A stretch of 64,000 nucleotides of DNA from Anarhynchus alexandrinus (GCA_008711295.1 VUYV01000295.1:766813-830812), one strand, 5' to 3'. Shown: positions 11,601 through 25,343, numbered from the stretch's first letter. Made by a program: numbers and translations. Notes: a model not told the origin generated them from the sequence alone.

Positions 11601-11601
11601 N
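11601..11601. other. Assembly gap (single N)
   Basis: A single N joins the broken CR1 fragment directly to the start of the second copy of repeat A. The true gap length is unknown. Confidence 0.95.
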
Positions 11602-12440
11602 GTTTGTCTAATCTCTGTTTTTCCACCTGCGCGTCCGGCTCCTCCGGGCCTTCTCATCCGACTCCTCCAAGTTTTCTCATCCGACTCCTCTAGGCTTGTT
11701 TTTCTCAATTCGTGTGAAACAGTCACTATTGCTCCTGTTTTTCTCCCCTCAAGGTAACTTCAAGGATGAGAACCTACAGCCAGTCCGCTTCATCGCATGG
11801 CTGGTTAAATATATGTCCATTGTCTCTTAAGTATGTTCCCACAGTGTCCCAGGTTGTATAGTGCTGGACTACATGTAACCATGGATGTCAAATGTCCCTG
11901 ATTCTCAGTGTATCTCATCTGACTCAATGTTCTCATGGACAAAAAAGAAGTCCTGTAGCGAAGACAGGAATGGGGTTGGAGAACATGGAGTGCCACGCAG
12001 ACAGGCAGGAGGGAGGATCCTCAGCGCTGATTCACGCCGCTGGGGCAGCTCGTGTTTGCGTGGAAATGAGGATGAACTCAAACTTGAGGTCTGTCCGTAA
12101 ACAAAAATAAACAAGTGCGGCTTCAGACTTCAGGTACTGCAGTAACCTGCTTCGCACAAACGCGCCTCTGTGTTCCCTCTGCGTGAGTCAGAGGCCACTA
12201 CCCAGCCAGTGTTTGCTAATCTTTTATTTCTGCCCACGCAAAGGGGGAGTTTCACATACAAACGCTTGTAGAGGCATATACAGCCAACAGACTTGAGTCA
12301 CTTGGGATCAGGAGCCTTAGGCGGGTTGTCTGCTTCTCCGGGTCAGCTAAACCACTTGTTTAGAGGTTTCCATCAGGTGCATGACTCTGCCAGGGCTTTG
12401 TCTCCCATTGCCACTCTCTCCCATGGGATAGCTGTGCATG
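11602..12440. repeat. Direct repeat A, second copy
   Basis: Begins at the first base after the N and matches 10582-11390. A 23-base insertion near 11667-11689 repeats the word TTCTCATCCGACTCCTC. At the point where copy one enters CR1, this copy runs on into different sequence (GAGAGCCTCCAGAG), so it looks like the allele or paralogue without the CR1 insertion. Confidence 0.92.
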
Positions 12441-15400
12441 GAGAGCCTCCAGAGTTATCTGCAAGTAAATATAACACTCCTCAGTTACACGGCCATATAC
12501 TCCGAGAACAGTGCGTAGTGTCAGTGTTTCATAGGACTTCTGTTTATTCATGTGAGATGTTTTTCATTTGTCAGTAGAAGAGGAAGGATAATTTTCAAGG
12601 CAGTGAAGGAAAACTGAGACCAGCATCTGCCGAATGTAGCACACAGATATGGACCTCTGTCCCATCCAGCAGTACTGCGCTTTCCTTCCCCTACCAACAG
12701 TGTTGCCACATTGACTTTCTTTGTATTCTGCTGCCACCTTTGCCTCTACCTCTTCTTTGTCCTTAGATGGGTATATTTCTAACAGTCTTCTCTGTTGTTT
12801 TTTTCCCATTTAATCTTCTTTCTTCCTTTTCTTCTCCTTTTCCTTCTTTATTTTCAGAGTGAAATAAAGGGAAAAGTTGTTCCCATTTCAAATGGACTTG
12901 GAGGAAGTGAAGATTAAGATTGGTAACAGGGAAGGGTGTGCAAGGAAAGGCTGAGGAAGTGGGAAAAGAGATTTGGTTAGAAAAAAGGAACAGAAAATGC
13001 CCCCGAAGGGGTGGAAGCTCTGGATTTCAGTGTGGAGTGAATAAACAGTTAGATAGAGGAGAAGTATTTCCTCCCCTCTACGGTGGAATAGACTACAAGC
13101 TGGATAAGTGGTTGCCATCATAGGGAGGCAGACGTTTTAAACACTTTAAACTTGGGGATTTTTTTTTTGCTTTTTACATATACTGGCAAAAATGCAAATG
13201 ACACCTTGGCAACCCTGTGTACTGAAGATTCACCTTATCCTTTCAATAGATAGCAGAAAGCAAGCAACTGCAAGATCCTGGTGGGTCTCCAAGCCCACTG
13301 GCAGTCCACGGCGTATGAAGAACAGAGGGGTTCTTCATGCTTGTGTTCTTTTATTCAATGCCCTCTCTGCAGTTAGGAAAACAGACACAACAGGCAAAAG
13401 TACAGCTGGCACACAGCACAATAAATGACTAATTTTCACTCAGCAAAGTTCTCTAAATGCCGCTACGTGCCAGACTCTGTGGAGCCATTTCGAAGATCTC
13501 AAAAGAAAGATTAAAAACATCTCAAATACACAGAATTGACAGGAAAGTAAACTTCTCTATGGAAGGGACACAAGAAGCCAGATGGTGAGTGTTGCACAAA
13601 GCCAAACAAACCCAGTCTCTGAATTCCTAAGGCGTATAAACCTCTGCAGAGAAATTAGATTTCTCTGAAGGAAAGTGAACTTTATGCAAATTCACACTCT
13701 GTCATAATTCTGTCATGCGGAACAAAGATCTTGTAATTTCCCAAAGTTGTCCTTTCCTTACCCTTCTGAAAACATGTTCAGAAGCAGAAAATAAGCAGCT
13801 TTTTCACTGAAGCAAGCTGGTAAGGAGAGGGAACGATTATATGTAGCAGAGGGGAATCAATCGGTAGTTAACTGTGCTCCTTTTGTTGTTGTTTGAAATA
13901 GTTGTGTACTCACACAAAGGTTTGTCTTTTGTTTGCTGCATTGTAGGGTTGTATGATGATGCAGCCAGCCCTTAAAAAGAGAATGCGACGGATGATCTGT
14001 GGTTTCAATTCACAGAATTTCAAATATGTTCGTACATGCCTAAGAAGAAATTGATTGAGGTGTATTAATACGCACGTTATTTAAATTCCTTGACCAGTGA
14101 GCAGCAGTAATAAAGTTTAATAAGATGCTGGCTTGCATAAAGCGGGCTGTAAGTCTAGGAGTGTTGTGCTGTCACTTTGTTGAACTCATTTTGTCTTCAT
14201 CTGACGTTTATTGCCCAACCTAGTTCACTCTATTTTGAAGAAAGATGTACTAAAATTGTAGAGCATGTGTCCTAAAGCATCTACATGACAAACAGAGTGG
14301 AAGGATTTACATATGAGGAAAGGGATTATGGAAGTTTAGAGGGCTGTGAAGGAACCATCTGTAGGGACATAACTGACACGAAGGTAAGGGATTATAAAAT
14401 TAAGATGTTGTATTTAAATATTTGTTATTACATTCAGATTTTAGCTTAGCATCTAGGACCCCATGGTGGTCTTTTCTATGCATGGTGTGGCACGCTCTGA
14501 GAAGATTAGTGAAACAGAGTGTGAGTCAAAGGAGTGAATTAGCTGTAAGCAGTCTGAATTGTTCTAATCACATGTGACTGAAGTGGCAATTATCTTTATC
14601 TGCTTCCCAGTCTATATATTAAAGTTCATTTTTCAGACTTAAATTAGAATTGACTCGAACAGAAAAAGTAGTGTTTTTCTGGACAAAACCGAACCAGGTG
14701 GTAGGTGTAACGGTGAATAGATCTGGGGGTGGACACAACTAAGAATTCTTTATTTGAGGCCACGGCCCTAAATAATTCGTGAAAGTAATCAAACCAGTTT
14801 ACTTTTTTGTCCTTGGAGATGGAAGCCTGGGGTATTTTCTCCCCTCTAAAACTTTATGTAGAAATTAGAAAAGAATAAAGGAGGTATATTTGATGAAGTT
14901 TAGTTGCATATTTTTATCAGACTGAAAGTTTGTGTGGGTTTAGATGTGTGCCAAGGTATTTCCCAACGTCTGTAGTTTTCTTCGTGGGCAGCTGAGTAAA
15001 GCTTAGCAAAGTCACTCAGTGTTCAATTTAGCATAGATGAATGTGCAAGAGAAACTGCAGGGTAGTGAGTGAGATGAAAATGAAGACAGTTATGGTGCTT
15101 TTTTTTTCTTTCTTGGTTTGAGAAAACCAAGATTGTCACTGCTTGGGCATCCTGTGCCGGTAGCACAGAAGTGTGCGCTTATCATCCGGGATGGATGACG
15201 AAATTTGCAGTGAAGCCAGCAACTAACGATGAGTGATGAGAAGTGATTAAAAGGGCAACCCAAAATACTTCTAGTTCATTGGTGCTGCTCTGCGGTGATT
15301 GGTAGGTGGTTAATGCTCATGAAATAGAACTGCAATTAGTCTGTAGCAGTTGACCTCCAGCTGAAAACAGCTCTGTGCAGAAGGCAAACTTTTTCAGACC

Positions 15401-18400
15401 TCTTTGGATGTACCTCGACCTGATTTGAACTTCTTCCGTTATATTTGGGGTGTTCTTGATTTATAGCTGAGCAGGCAGGTTCTGAATCAAACACCGGGTG
15501 CTGGAGACCCCCAGGGCTTTCACCAGCGGCTCAGGTTTTCTGCATCAGCTAGAGAAACTGAAGGAACATGGGTTACTGGCTGTGCAGCCAAGTGTGGAGA
15601 GCCAGCAACTTTTTTTTTGCTTAGCTTGTTACTAGTTTTTGGGAAAGGTCTTGTGTGAAGCCACTGGTAGATGCATTCCTGCCAATTTTCACAAGTTTGT
15701 TAATGAGTAACTTCAAACTTCTCAGAAATATTACCTTCCTTCATTTCTTGTTTATTTTTTCATTCGTGAGATGGCAGATGAATATTGATGAGGTTGAGAA
15801 ATAGGTGTAGCCTAAGGGTAAATGTGTGTGGAAAAAAAACAAATTTCACTAGTGTCCCAGGAGGTGATGCTGGTGTACACAGAAGAAAATCAACTCTTCC
15901 CTTACCATCCGTAAACTTCTTGAAAACACTTGCTGCTTCTGCAGGAGGAATAATGAGAATGGGAGCGAACCTAAACTGATGGAGAAATATTACATTCTTA
16001 TTAGATTTACTCGTTCCGTATGCATGATCTGCCCCCCGTATGGGGGCTTCTCACACATCACGTGTGTCGGACCTCAGATGTGGTTCTGTAGGAACTGTCA
16101 GTGTAGTAATGCTGCAGTAAGAGGTTGTTTTCCCGCTGCTTCATGCAACAAAGTACTTTTCTGCTTCTACTTCTCTGCATAAATCTAAAATGAAAGTAAC
16201 TTGAACAGATTAGTTGAGATTAGCGAGGAGAATGTGGTGACGTATCTCCTGTGATACAGAAGGCTAAAATGGATTAACCAAGTGGCTTCCTCCAGGGCCC
16301 GCTGCTGTGATTCTGTAACGCAGTAAAAGTGTAAAATACAAAATAACAATAGAATGGGAGGCCAAAAAATAAAATTGCCAAGTCTCTTTGTGAGGCAAGA
16401 TCGTGGTATAAAATAAGTTTATAGTGGTGGCAGCACTAATAAAATATTGTAATCTTTAGAACTGACAATAAAAAATATAGCTGCAGTAAAATAATTGCAT
16501 TTGATTGATTTCAGAGACACTTATTACTTGCGCTGTTGGTGTTTTGTCACTTGTAATATAAGATGGACTTCCACAGAGAAATCTCCTGGTGGGAGCAAAT
16601 TGTTCAGCCTTAGAGACCTGTTAAAACTTTTCAGTTGTATTGTTACTTGAATCTTTTCAGTGCCGTCTCTGTGGATTTGCTCTCTACTTCCTTCGGGAGT
16701 TTTTGTCGACTCTCAGAGCAACATTTTAAAGCAGGGAAAAATGATCTTTTTTGAGCAGCTTTTGTTTCGTGCTTTTTCTGTAGAAAAATCCTTTTGATAT
16801 TCTGGATTTCAGTATCCCTGTTTATGTGCATTTTATCATCGGTCATTAGCAGACCCAGGCTGTGTATATACTTCTGCTAGCCTCTTGCACGGCTTTGATT
16901 GCATCTGAGTTCGAGATGCTGCAGAATCAAGAAAACGGATGCATTTAGTCTACTTAGGAAATGAGAAAGCTTAACAAGTCAGAACTGATCCCGAGAGCAT
17001 TTCAGAAAATACCTGGTGCGTTATATAATGGAAAAGTAAACTCGCCTACAATTTAAAGGCGAGAGGTTCAGAGCTGCAAACCGCAACACATGTCACAGCG
17101 GTACAGGAGGTTCAGTGCCTGCAGTTATGTCATACAGAAGAATCAATGAGCATTTATCAGAAGTTAAGCCAGCAAAGTAAAATAGAAAAACATACGACTG
17201 GATGACCTTTGTAGATTGCGTGATGTCTTTTATCTGGGAATCTCAGAGGACTGTAAGCATTGATGAGCAATGCTTATAACAGTAGTACAAGAAAATGTTT
17301 TCATTTGGAACTCATAGGATTTAACACAACTTGCCCAGTCAGATGAGAAATGAGGTCTATAATTCAAGTCTCTGGGTTTCCAGACATATTTTTATTACTA
17401 GGCCATGTTTTCTTTCTATAAAATTTAAGCAAGGCGCTCCTTCAGTAGTCTTGGATGAACTTTTTCCTTAAGCTAGTTTATACCTTCTCAGAATAAAAAA
17501 GAAATGAAACACTGGTTCCCTACAAGACAAACATCTTTAACATGAACTATTTAAACCTATGCATAAACGCCCTACATCAGAATGAAAGTCTTCACTTGAT
17601 TGATGGAGAGATGTATCAGATCAGTGACATCGTCAGATTAAAGCTCTAATCCTCCAAAGGAAAAGGGGGTGGGGTAGGGATTTGTGGTTTGGGCTATGAA
17701 TCACAAATAATTAAATGGGAACAACTGAGGGAGCTTTGCACTGTAATATGGGGGCAACTGAGAGTGGTGAACTCCCATCCCTTTCCCAGGATCTCCTTAT
17801 GTCAGTTTTGTGATCAGAGAAACCATAAAATAGGAGTGGATAGTCTGGAAACATTTCTGAAGGGAGAGACAAAAGAAAGATGTCAGGAAAGCTTCAAGAA
17901 TCACTGGGAGCTTACTGCAGGGTGACTTTTTTTTTCCTGCTTTCTTGCCGCTGAACTTGTGAGGTTGAAGCCATGGTCAGTTGAAGGAAATAGTTTGGAA
18001 AGACTTTGGCTATGTCTTCTGACCAAAAAAAAAAGAAAAAAAGAGTTTTTATTCTGGAAAGATTAGTCATTTGAACTTTGTCCACACACCGGCTTGTAAT
18101 GGTAGTACAGGAGCTAGACATGAGTTCTAGCACGTTTATAAGTCTGACATAGTACTTTGGGGATATTGGTTATACAGAAACACAGAAGTCAACACAGCAC
18201 CTCTCTGCCACGCTCTGATATAGCTGCGACCCACCTGAGTGAAATGTTCACCTGCATTCATCCCTTCCCAGTCCAAACAATGTCCGTAATCGCTTATACG
18301 TTGCTTTCAGCCCTCATTATTTCCCTTTTTGCCTTAACCAGTTCTTCTCAAAGTGACCATGTATTTTGAAAAGTACCCTGAATCTTGCTGGGCTTAAGAC

Positions 18401-18559
18401 TTATTCTCTTATCTCTGTATAAAGACTCAAAAGGTATTTTTTTAATGCTTGTTTTACAGCTTTATAGTGGTGCCTGTAGTGAAAAGGTAAACGGGTGTAG
18501 CTGTTGTTGAGAGCTGTTATTCTGCAAAGTCTAAGAAAAGCCTCTGAGGGGGGTTTGGG
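12441..18559. other. Unannotated sequence, no gene recognised
   Basis: I see no defensible exon or RNA gene. Points of interest are a long pyrimidine tract ending in TTTTCAG at 12857, a GATA/E-box-rich stretch near 14540-14620, and an 18-kb A-run (AAAAAAAAAAGAAAAAAAG near 18026). Open frames are short and unrelated to known families. Confidence 0.55.
12779..12857 (+). repeat. Polypyrimidine tract ending in CAG
   Basis: About 80 bases of C/T-rich plus-strand sequence (TTCTTTCTTCC, TTTTCTTCTCC, TTTTCCTTC) end in TTATTTTCAG. It is the best splice-acceptor-like signal in the window, but no downstream exon is proven. Confidence 0.5.
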
Positions 18560-18564
18560 GGAGG

Positions 18565-18668
18565 GAAAAGGTTGGAAGAGACCCCTGGAGGTCATCTTGT
18601 CCAACCTGTTGCTCCAAGGAGGTCTGATGTCCCAGGTAGATTAGGGTGGTCAAAGCCTTTCTTAAAGA
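18565..18668 (-). mobile_element. CR1 LINE 3'-end remnant
   Basis: AGGTTGGAAGAGACCCC, TGGAGGTCATCTTGTCCAAC and a GCTCCAAGGAGGTC word follow the reverse complement of the CR1 3' untranslated region. Divergence rises towards the 5' side of the element and the boundary there is uncertain. The octamer tail is not preserved. Confidence 0.8.
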
Positions 18669-21600
18669 CAGGCTTGTGGGTTAAGGGGATCCAGTGAGGT
18701 TGGTACACCAGGAGCTGAAGGATCTGGCAGTTTTGCAGAGCTGTCAGGCCTGTCCTACCTCATGCTGAGAATCAGAAGGTGTAACCTGGTTCGCTGCCTT
18801 TTGTTTAAGGTAACTCATCACCACCTAGGGCTAACCCAGTTGAGAGAACCTTGTTTTCTTAGTGAAGACAAGGTCTAGGCATTGGTTGGTTGTTCTTTTT
18901 TTTTTTTTTAATGTTGTTATTCTTGATAGCTATCAGCTTGGAGTCAATTATGGGATTTTTAAAAATGAAATTCTCTTTTTCATAGTCACAAATCTTAAGG
19001 TTGAGAGCATATATTGCTATTCTCAGTACTTTGGATAAATCCTGCTAGATTTTTGAACATGTGTTCAGAAATTGTCTTATGGCAGGGCTTGCACTAATTG
19101 AAATAATGAGATTTTACACTAGAAAACAAGATCTTCAAGAAATATATGCATATATGAGTATTCATGTGCTTGTGTGTGTGCAACTGGTGGCATTAAAAGA
19201 CAACAAGAGACTGTAGCTTAAGGAGTTTGGCATGGTTGGGGTTCCCAGTGAGGCTGGTTGGGGCCGTTAAGTGCTTCAACCCTATTGGTGCTCTCAGGGC
19301 CCTGACTCTGAGTCCTCAGTGAGATGAAGAAGGCCCCAACTCTATTAACTCCTAAACTCTGAGAATTTACACATCATCTTTACTTCAAGGTCCTAAATTT
19401 TGACTTTGAATGCTTGAGCTGATAAATCAGGAATTGAGGTGGGGTAGAGCTCTTCAAACTGTGGATGAGATCTGCCGAAATATGGTGAAGGAACAAGTTT
19501 CTAGTAGAGTTTCTGGTGGGTTCCTCCAAGCGCATGTGTTGCAGCTTTGCTGAGTCAGGGATTTAGTGGGTTTGTTACCCACCTTTGCAGGTGCTGATGC
19601 GTGGTGGATGGATGGTATGCCTGAAGCAAGTAGTCTGGCCCTGCGTTTCGATTTTAAACGTTTACTGGTGATAAGCTCTATATGTCATTCCTTTTGGTCA
19701 GATGTTATTTGTTATAGTTATATTCTACCATTCTGATGGCAGAATACGGTTTTCAGAAGGATCTGAAAATGTGTACGCTGAGTCTCCGTATTGGTCAATC
19801 AAAATTATTGTTTTTAAAGGATTTTTTTTTTCTGTTTGAAATGAACATTTGACCAGTCCTATCAAAAAATAAGCTCGATACTTAGTGCTAAATCTGTATC
19901 AGCTGATAATTTTGTCACACTTTCTCCTTGTGTTGCTTGTTAGTCACAGATGCTGATAATACTCAATGCTTCTCCTTGAAGCTGAAATAAATGTTATGTA
20001 TTGTATACAGCAATAATAAGATTAACAGCTTGTAAAAAAAACAAAGGAAAACCACATATTTTCATTTTACTCTCTGACAAAAATGTATTCCATTCTTGCT
20101 TCATGACAGTATTTAAAATAAACAGAAATCAGCAACAGAGCCTATCAAAGCCCACTGACTTCCCTCTAAGTTTATATTGAGCTTGTGCTTTATGCTTTCC
20201 TTGGGGTTTGAACATAGGTGCATTTCTAAACATGCATACATATGAAAAATGTATATATACATACATTAATGAAAATGCCTGTTATAATTTGCCAGAAAAT
20301 TCTGTGTCAGTTTTAGAGGTTCGGACTCAATCTGGTAGACAGTAGTAGGTAGTGGATATATAAAGATATTTTTTAAACTTTGAGTAATAAAATTACTGTA
20401 ATTTAAATAAAATCTGCACCTATAAATGATATACAGTGGCTTGATGTGGTTCAGTAGAACTACCCCTACAGTAAGAATTTTTGTTTCCACTTTATGTCAT
20501 TTTAAGGAACAAGATTAGCTCTGTGTCCTTATGATACGTTTAAATACACTGAAGATGGAATAGCAGTCCACATTCTGTACTTGAACAGCCTCAGCACGTA
20601 GGGTCTTTGGACATGAAATGTTTTAGTAGGTCTTATTATAGCATCTCTGTTTGCTTGTAATTGTACCAAACAGCATTTAAAACCCCTCTGAAGCAGTGAT
20701 GAGCAGCAGTTCAAAGCACGCGGTTTCCAAATGCCGAGTGGGTACGCGGAGTGGTCGCAGTGCGAACAGTAAGAAATATGTTTCTGGAAGATTCCCCTGA
20801 GGCAAGAAAGAGAAAAAAAAAAAAGGGAGTTGAGGGCATAGAGAGAAATAAGAAACAATTACTATCACTTCATCTTTGAAGTCTGAAGTTTGCTGAAAGG
20901 GAAGATGATTGGGAGACTTGTTTTGAAAGTGCACTTCTGTTCTTACCCAAATGCTAAAATACCGACGTTGGGGCTAGCATGACAATAAAAAGACTGTACT
21001 AGGAGATGGAATTTTAAGTGAAAAACTGCGAGTACAAGTGAAGCTGAAGTTCATGACTACTTACCTACATTTTGTCTTGCTCTGTGAAGGTGAAGGAATA
21101 TTATGTCTGATTTGATAGTTGTTTTTATGTGCTTTTCATTTTAATAATAGTCACCAAGTAGTCATGGTCTGAATTTATTTTAGAGCTAGCACAGAATACA
21201 CTCACTTCTATAAAAGACCGTGAATGTAGAGATACATATTTGTCTTATCAGATACTTGGTGAAGAAGGCAAATATAAGGGATCAGAGGATGTTCTGAAAT
21301 GATCACTTTAGAATATTTTACAAATTAAGTTTAAACAAGCCCTACCAGCTAATTACTTTTTAGATCGTTTTTTTCAGATCCAGCTTGCTTTGTCTACTTT
21401 CAGTTGCTCTGCCCATGACAAAGTTAAAAGGTGGGGATATGAAATCCTCCCCTGACTAGAAGAAACAAAATATTTTTCACTGACTTCAGTGCGCTGGGCA
21501 TTGAATGCCAATTCTCAAGAACATGGGGTTTGGTGCTCTCTGAAAAGCAGTTCTCTTTCAAACCCCTCAGGTTTTATACCCAGAAATCACAGCGCTTATG

Positions 21601-24600
21601 CTGCTGGTTGTACTTCAAAACTCTGGCCTTGAAACTTTCATGTAAAGTAGGTTAAGATTCCGTGGGGGCGTTAATCAGTGACATCCTTCGTTTGTGTAAT
21701 ACAGTACACTCCAATTAGTTTTGGAAATGGGTAATGGAGACGTGTGCTTAAACGGATTTTCTTCAAACAGTCAGTTTGTTTCCATTGACACTCAGTGGAT
21801 AATCTTTTGTTTAATAGGGATGACAAGATCTCTTTTGTGGGACATAGATTTTGTGATTAGACGCACTAAGCTGCTTTTAATCGCAAGCAGAGGTAGACTC
21901 GTAAGCTTTGAAAGTGGTTTACCCTGGGTGTTGAGCTCTGTGCTAAGCTACTTCTACAACGTATGGTGCGCAGGACACTTAAGATATACCCTGTACCCCA
22001 AAGGATCCAACTGGGACGCTAACGGTTGTGTGTGGAGGATATAGAGACTGACCGCACCCACAGATGAAATAGATGCTGAATCCACTTGTAGATGATTACT
22101 GACCAGTGCTGGGGAAATCAGCAGCTGCCAGCAGGAACTCGCGTGATGCAAAAGCAAGAGGATAACTTCTGTAATTGGTGCTGGAAGGGAAGCTGAAGAA
22201 AGGAAAGTATAACCACGCGTGTTTGACTAAGACAAAGTATTAGCCTCAGGACTTCAGAAAGTGCCACAGGAGCTTTGATAGCTAGGGGCGGGCAGTGCTC
22301 CTGTTCCTCTGGCAAAATTCCTCATCTGCTAAATTTCCAGTCAGGACAGCAGCATGCTTACCCTTCTCCCCCCGAGCTTTTCTGTTCCTGTTTGATTTAT
22401 GATTCCTGTTACCTTTCACGTCAGAAGAGTTTGCATTTCAGTTGTGAATCCTTCGAGCTAAGTACCTCTTGAGTGGTTTATAGCACAAATTGAATTAATG
22501 CTTTTGTACAGTTCTTTAGACAAGCGTTAGGCCTAACACAAAAGGAGGTGCAGTTCCAGCAGTGTATTACCTACTTCTGTGTGACTTACCATCTTCTAAA
22601 TCACCTCTCTTCCTACAGTAATCCACGTGGTGCTGCTTACCTAGAAGATCGGGACACAGTTAAATGGGCATGTGGGATAGGTGTCTGGGTCCTGCTTTCC
22701 GTTTGATTATTTGGCTATTGCGTGTGTGCAGAGGAAAAGGAGCCCGCGTTCTCTGGGGATGTGTGATTATACAGATCTGTACTGCTAAGGGTAGAATTTT
22801 GCCCTCTTTGATCATCCCTTTTATTGATGGGCTTGCCACGGAGGTTAAAGGGAGCTTCTTGCTTTGAAAGCTTGGAAACAGCCCATCTGACAAAGTAGTA
22901 CCTTTATTTGTTAAAAGCTTTTCAAGCTTATAGACCTGGAAGAGCCCCAGTAAAATCAATGAAAAACTATCCAAGATAAACAGACTTACAGATGAATAAA
23001 TGCTCACTACTATTTTTAGTCTGAGCTCCAAATCTCTTCCTGACTGCCTGGCCTTTTTCTCTAATAAAACAGCTAATTCTCCAAATATTAATAGAGGCGC
23101 ATTGGCAGATTTGGGGCTCACAGTTCTTGCTGAGCTTAAACAGAGGGTTATGCAGTTAGACAAAACCTTTTCCAAATGGGCCTGTAAGTACTTGTTTAGC
23201 AAAGTTCCTGTCTCGCCAAGGACTGATCTTTCCACAAACTCTAAGCAGCCATGCATTAGAGAAATAGTTAGCAACACTGCAGCAAATGAAAGCTTTGCTC
23301 GTTCGTTACTGCAGCCAGCACGGGAAGGATTTCTGTACAAGTAGACATAAACAGTCCTCTAATTTACTGGTGCAATTTTCCAGAGCGTTGAGCACTCAGA
23401 GCTGTAGTAAAACATATGGTTTAAATGAAGCTTGGAAGACCACAGGAAGGAGAGAGTGGAGAGTCTCTGGGACAATCAGACCTCTTACACCGAGACCATG
23501 TTTTCTCATCTGCTTTATTACTTATTGCTGTATATAGATTTTTGTGCTAGATTCGAATAAAACCACCCTTCTGTGTTTACGTGGGCCGGATGTCTCTCAT
23601 TTGAATGGCTAGACATACCCACACCTTCTGCACTGAAGGGCCTTGTTCTTGTCTCTTGGGTGGCTCAGGACGACAGAATGCTGCTGGGCTTTCGTTCGTT
23701 GCTGTATCTTCCTCTTGCCCTGTGTATCAAAAAGTATGGGGTTGTTTATTTGAGTGTCTTTTTAAACCACCTTGCTTTGATTTGGGAAAGCCTAAGCCTG
23801 CAGGATGCAGCTCCTAGCTGTGGCATAGAGTCAGGAGTACATTTGGAAATTTTGGTTCCTCTTTGAAGTGGGTATAATTTTGCCTCAAACCAACTTACAG
23901 CATAGCTGTGTTTACTTGTATGTCCCATTAGACTGCAGTAATTTGATGGTCTAAGGATACGCTAGTGTGGCTTTCAGGAAAGGGTCCAGACCTTTGCTAT
24001 GGGAGTACTTTGTAACCGTGCTCTTTGCATCTCCTGTGACCAGAAGTGAGACATCTGTGAGGTACCAGCGTGGTTAGCTTGCCCACGTCTGCTTTAGCCT
24101 GTGAACCGCATGTGGCTAGGACTTCTACCTGTTCAGGTAGAAGCCAAAAATACCTTTTTGGATTGTCCAAGCCTCCTATGGTATGCTCCTGCATTCTTGT
24201 TGTGTGCAAAATGTCAGCTTGTCAGGACTTCGCCTGGTTTTTGCTTGTTCTAGAAAACATTTTCTGGTCTGAGGTTCTTGGCCTGTGGTGTATGCCTGGG
24301 AAGTTGGCCAGGAGGAAAGGAGGAGTGTGGGGCCAACATGTTGCTTGCCTTGTCTCTCACACAAAGAAGCTTCTCTTTGCAACTTGCTTTTCGTGGCGTC
24401 TTCACCTCATATCCAGGCAGCCTACACCCCGTGTTCATTAAATGGATGATTTCATGATACCTCAAGAATGTATGTATTTTTGACTAGCAAACCCTTTGCC
24501 ATACTGATGGCTTGTATTTCCATCTGTGCTTCTCTGAAGATCATACCCCAGCTCATCCCGTAAGGATGAGTAACAGAGATGGGGACCAAGAAACTCATCT

Positions 24601-25343
24601 CCCTTGTGTCGGGTCTCAAGTGAGGTAGCCTGCAGGGCTGCAGCAAGACAGCAGGTGGGAGTAGCAGATCAAAGACCGAAATGACACCTCTAGCACTGCT
24701 CCAGAATTGCAGAGGGAAGGGGATAGGATTTGGGCGTGAAGCTCTACACCGAGCTTCATGCCTGGAACAGCATGAAGATAGCTTGGAAAAAAGTAACGTG
24801 GGTAGGAAAGATGACTCTCTGGTTGGTGGTGTGCCTGATTGCCTGGAGCTGTGTGGTGGTTGGCAGCCTGAGCAGGGTCCCTGGAGCCTTAGACCTTCAT
24901 GGTGAAGCTACCAGCAGCCTTGTAGGGTAAGCAGTAAGCATGCTGCTGCTTGTGTTGGCTGTTAGGGGATGCTTAGAGCTAATGCGCATTTTTGTTCCTG
25001 GCATTGGTTGTCATCATCTTGGTCAAATGTGAACAAAGAGAGTTTAGACTCAGCACAGTTTCTTCCACATAACAGCCTCTTCAATGTGTGCTCAAAATGC
25101 CAGCTTCTGTATCTCTTTCCCCCATCCTATTCTTTCCGGATCCTAAAGTGCTATCTCATCATCATTTCCCTTTGCATCTCTGTCCCACTTCTCCATCTGC
25201 CTTTATTAGCTGGCATCCCAACCATCTTAGGCTCAGGAGAAATCTTCCTTAACAAAAATGTCTTTTATTGAGCAGGAAACCGAGTATGAGCAGTCTAAAG
25301 CACCTGCTGCATGATAGAGGGGGATATTAATCAGTACAAGTTT
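18669..25343. other. Unannotated sequence, no gene recognised
   Basis: No gene is supported. Contents include a T13 run near 18898, AT-rich TATATACATACAT sequence near 20250, and a region at 22660-23344 with long overlapping open frames on both strands (226 codons minus, 114 codons plus) that match nothing I recognise and are probably chance. Confidence 0.55.

Noticed and set aside
16028..16050. CCCCCCGTATGGGGG hairpin as a regulatory or RNA structure
   Set aside because: Arms of only 6 bases with a 5-base loop are expected by chance in 64 kb.
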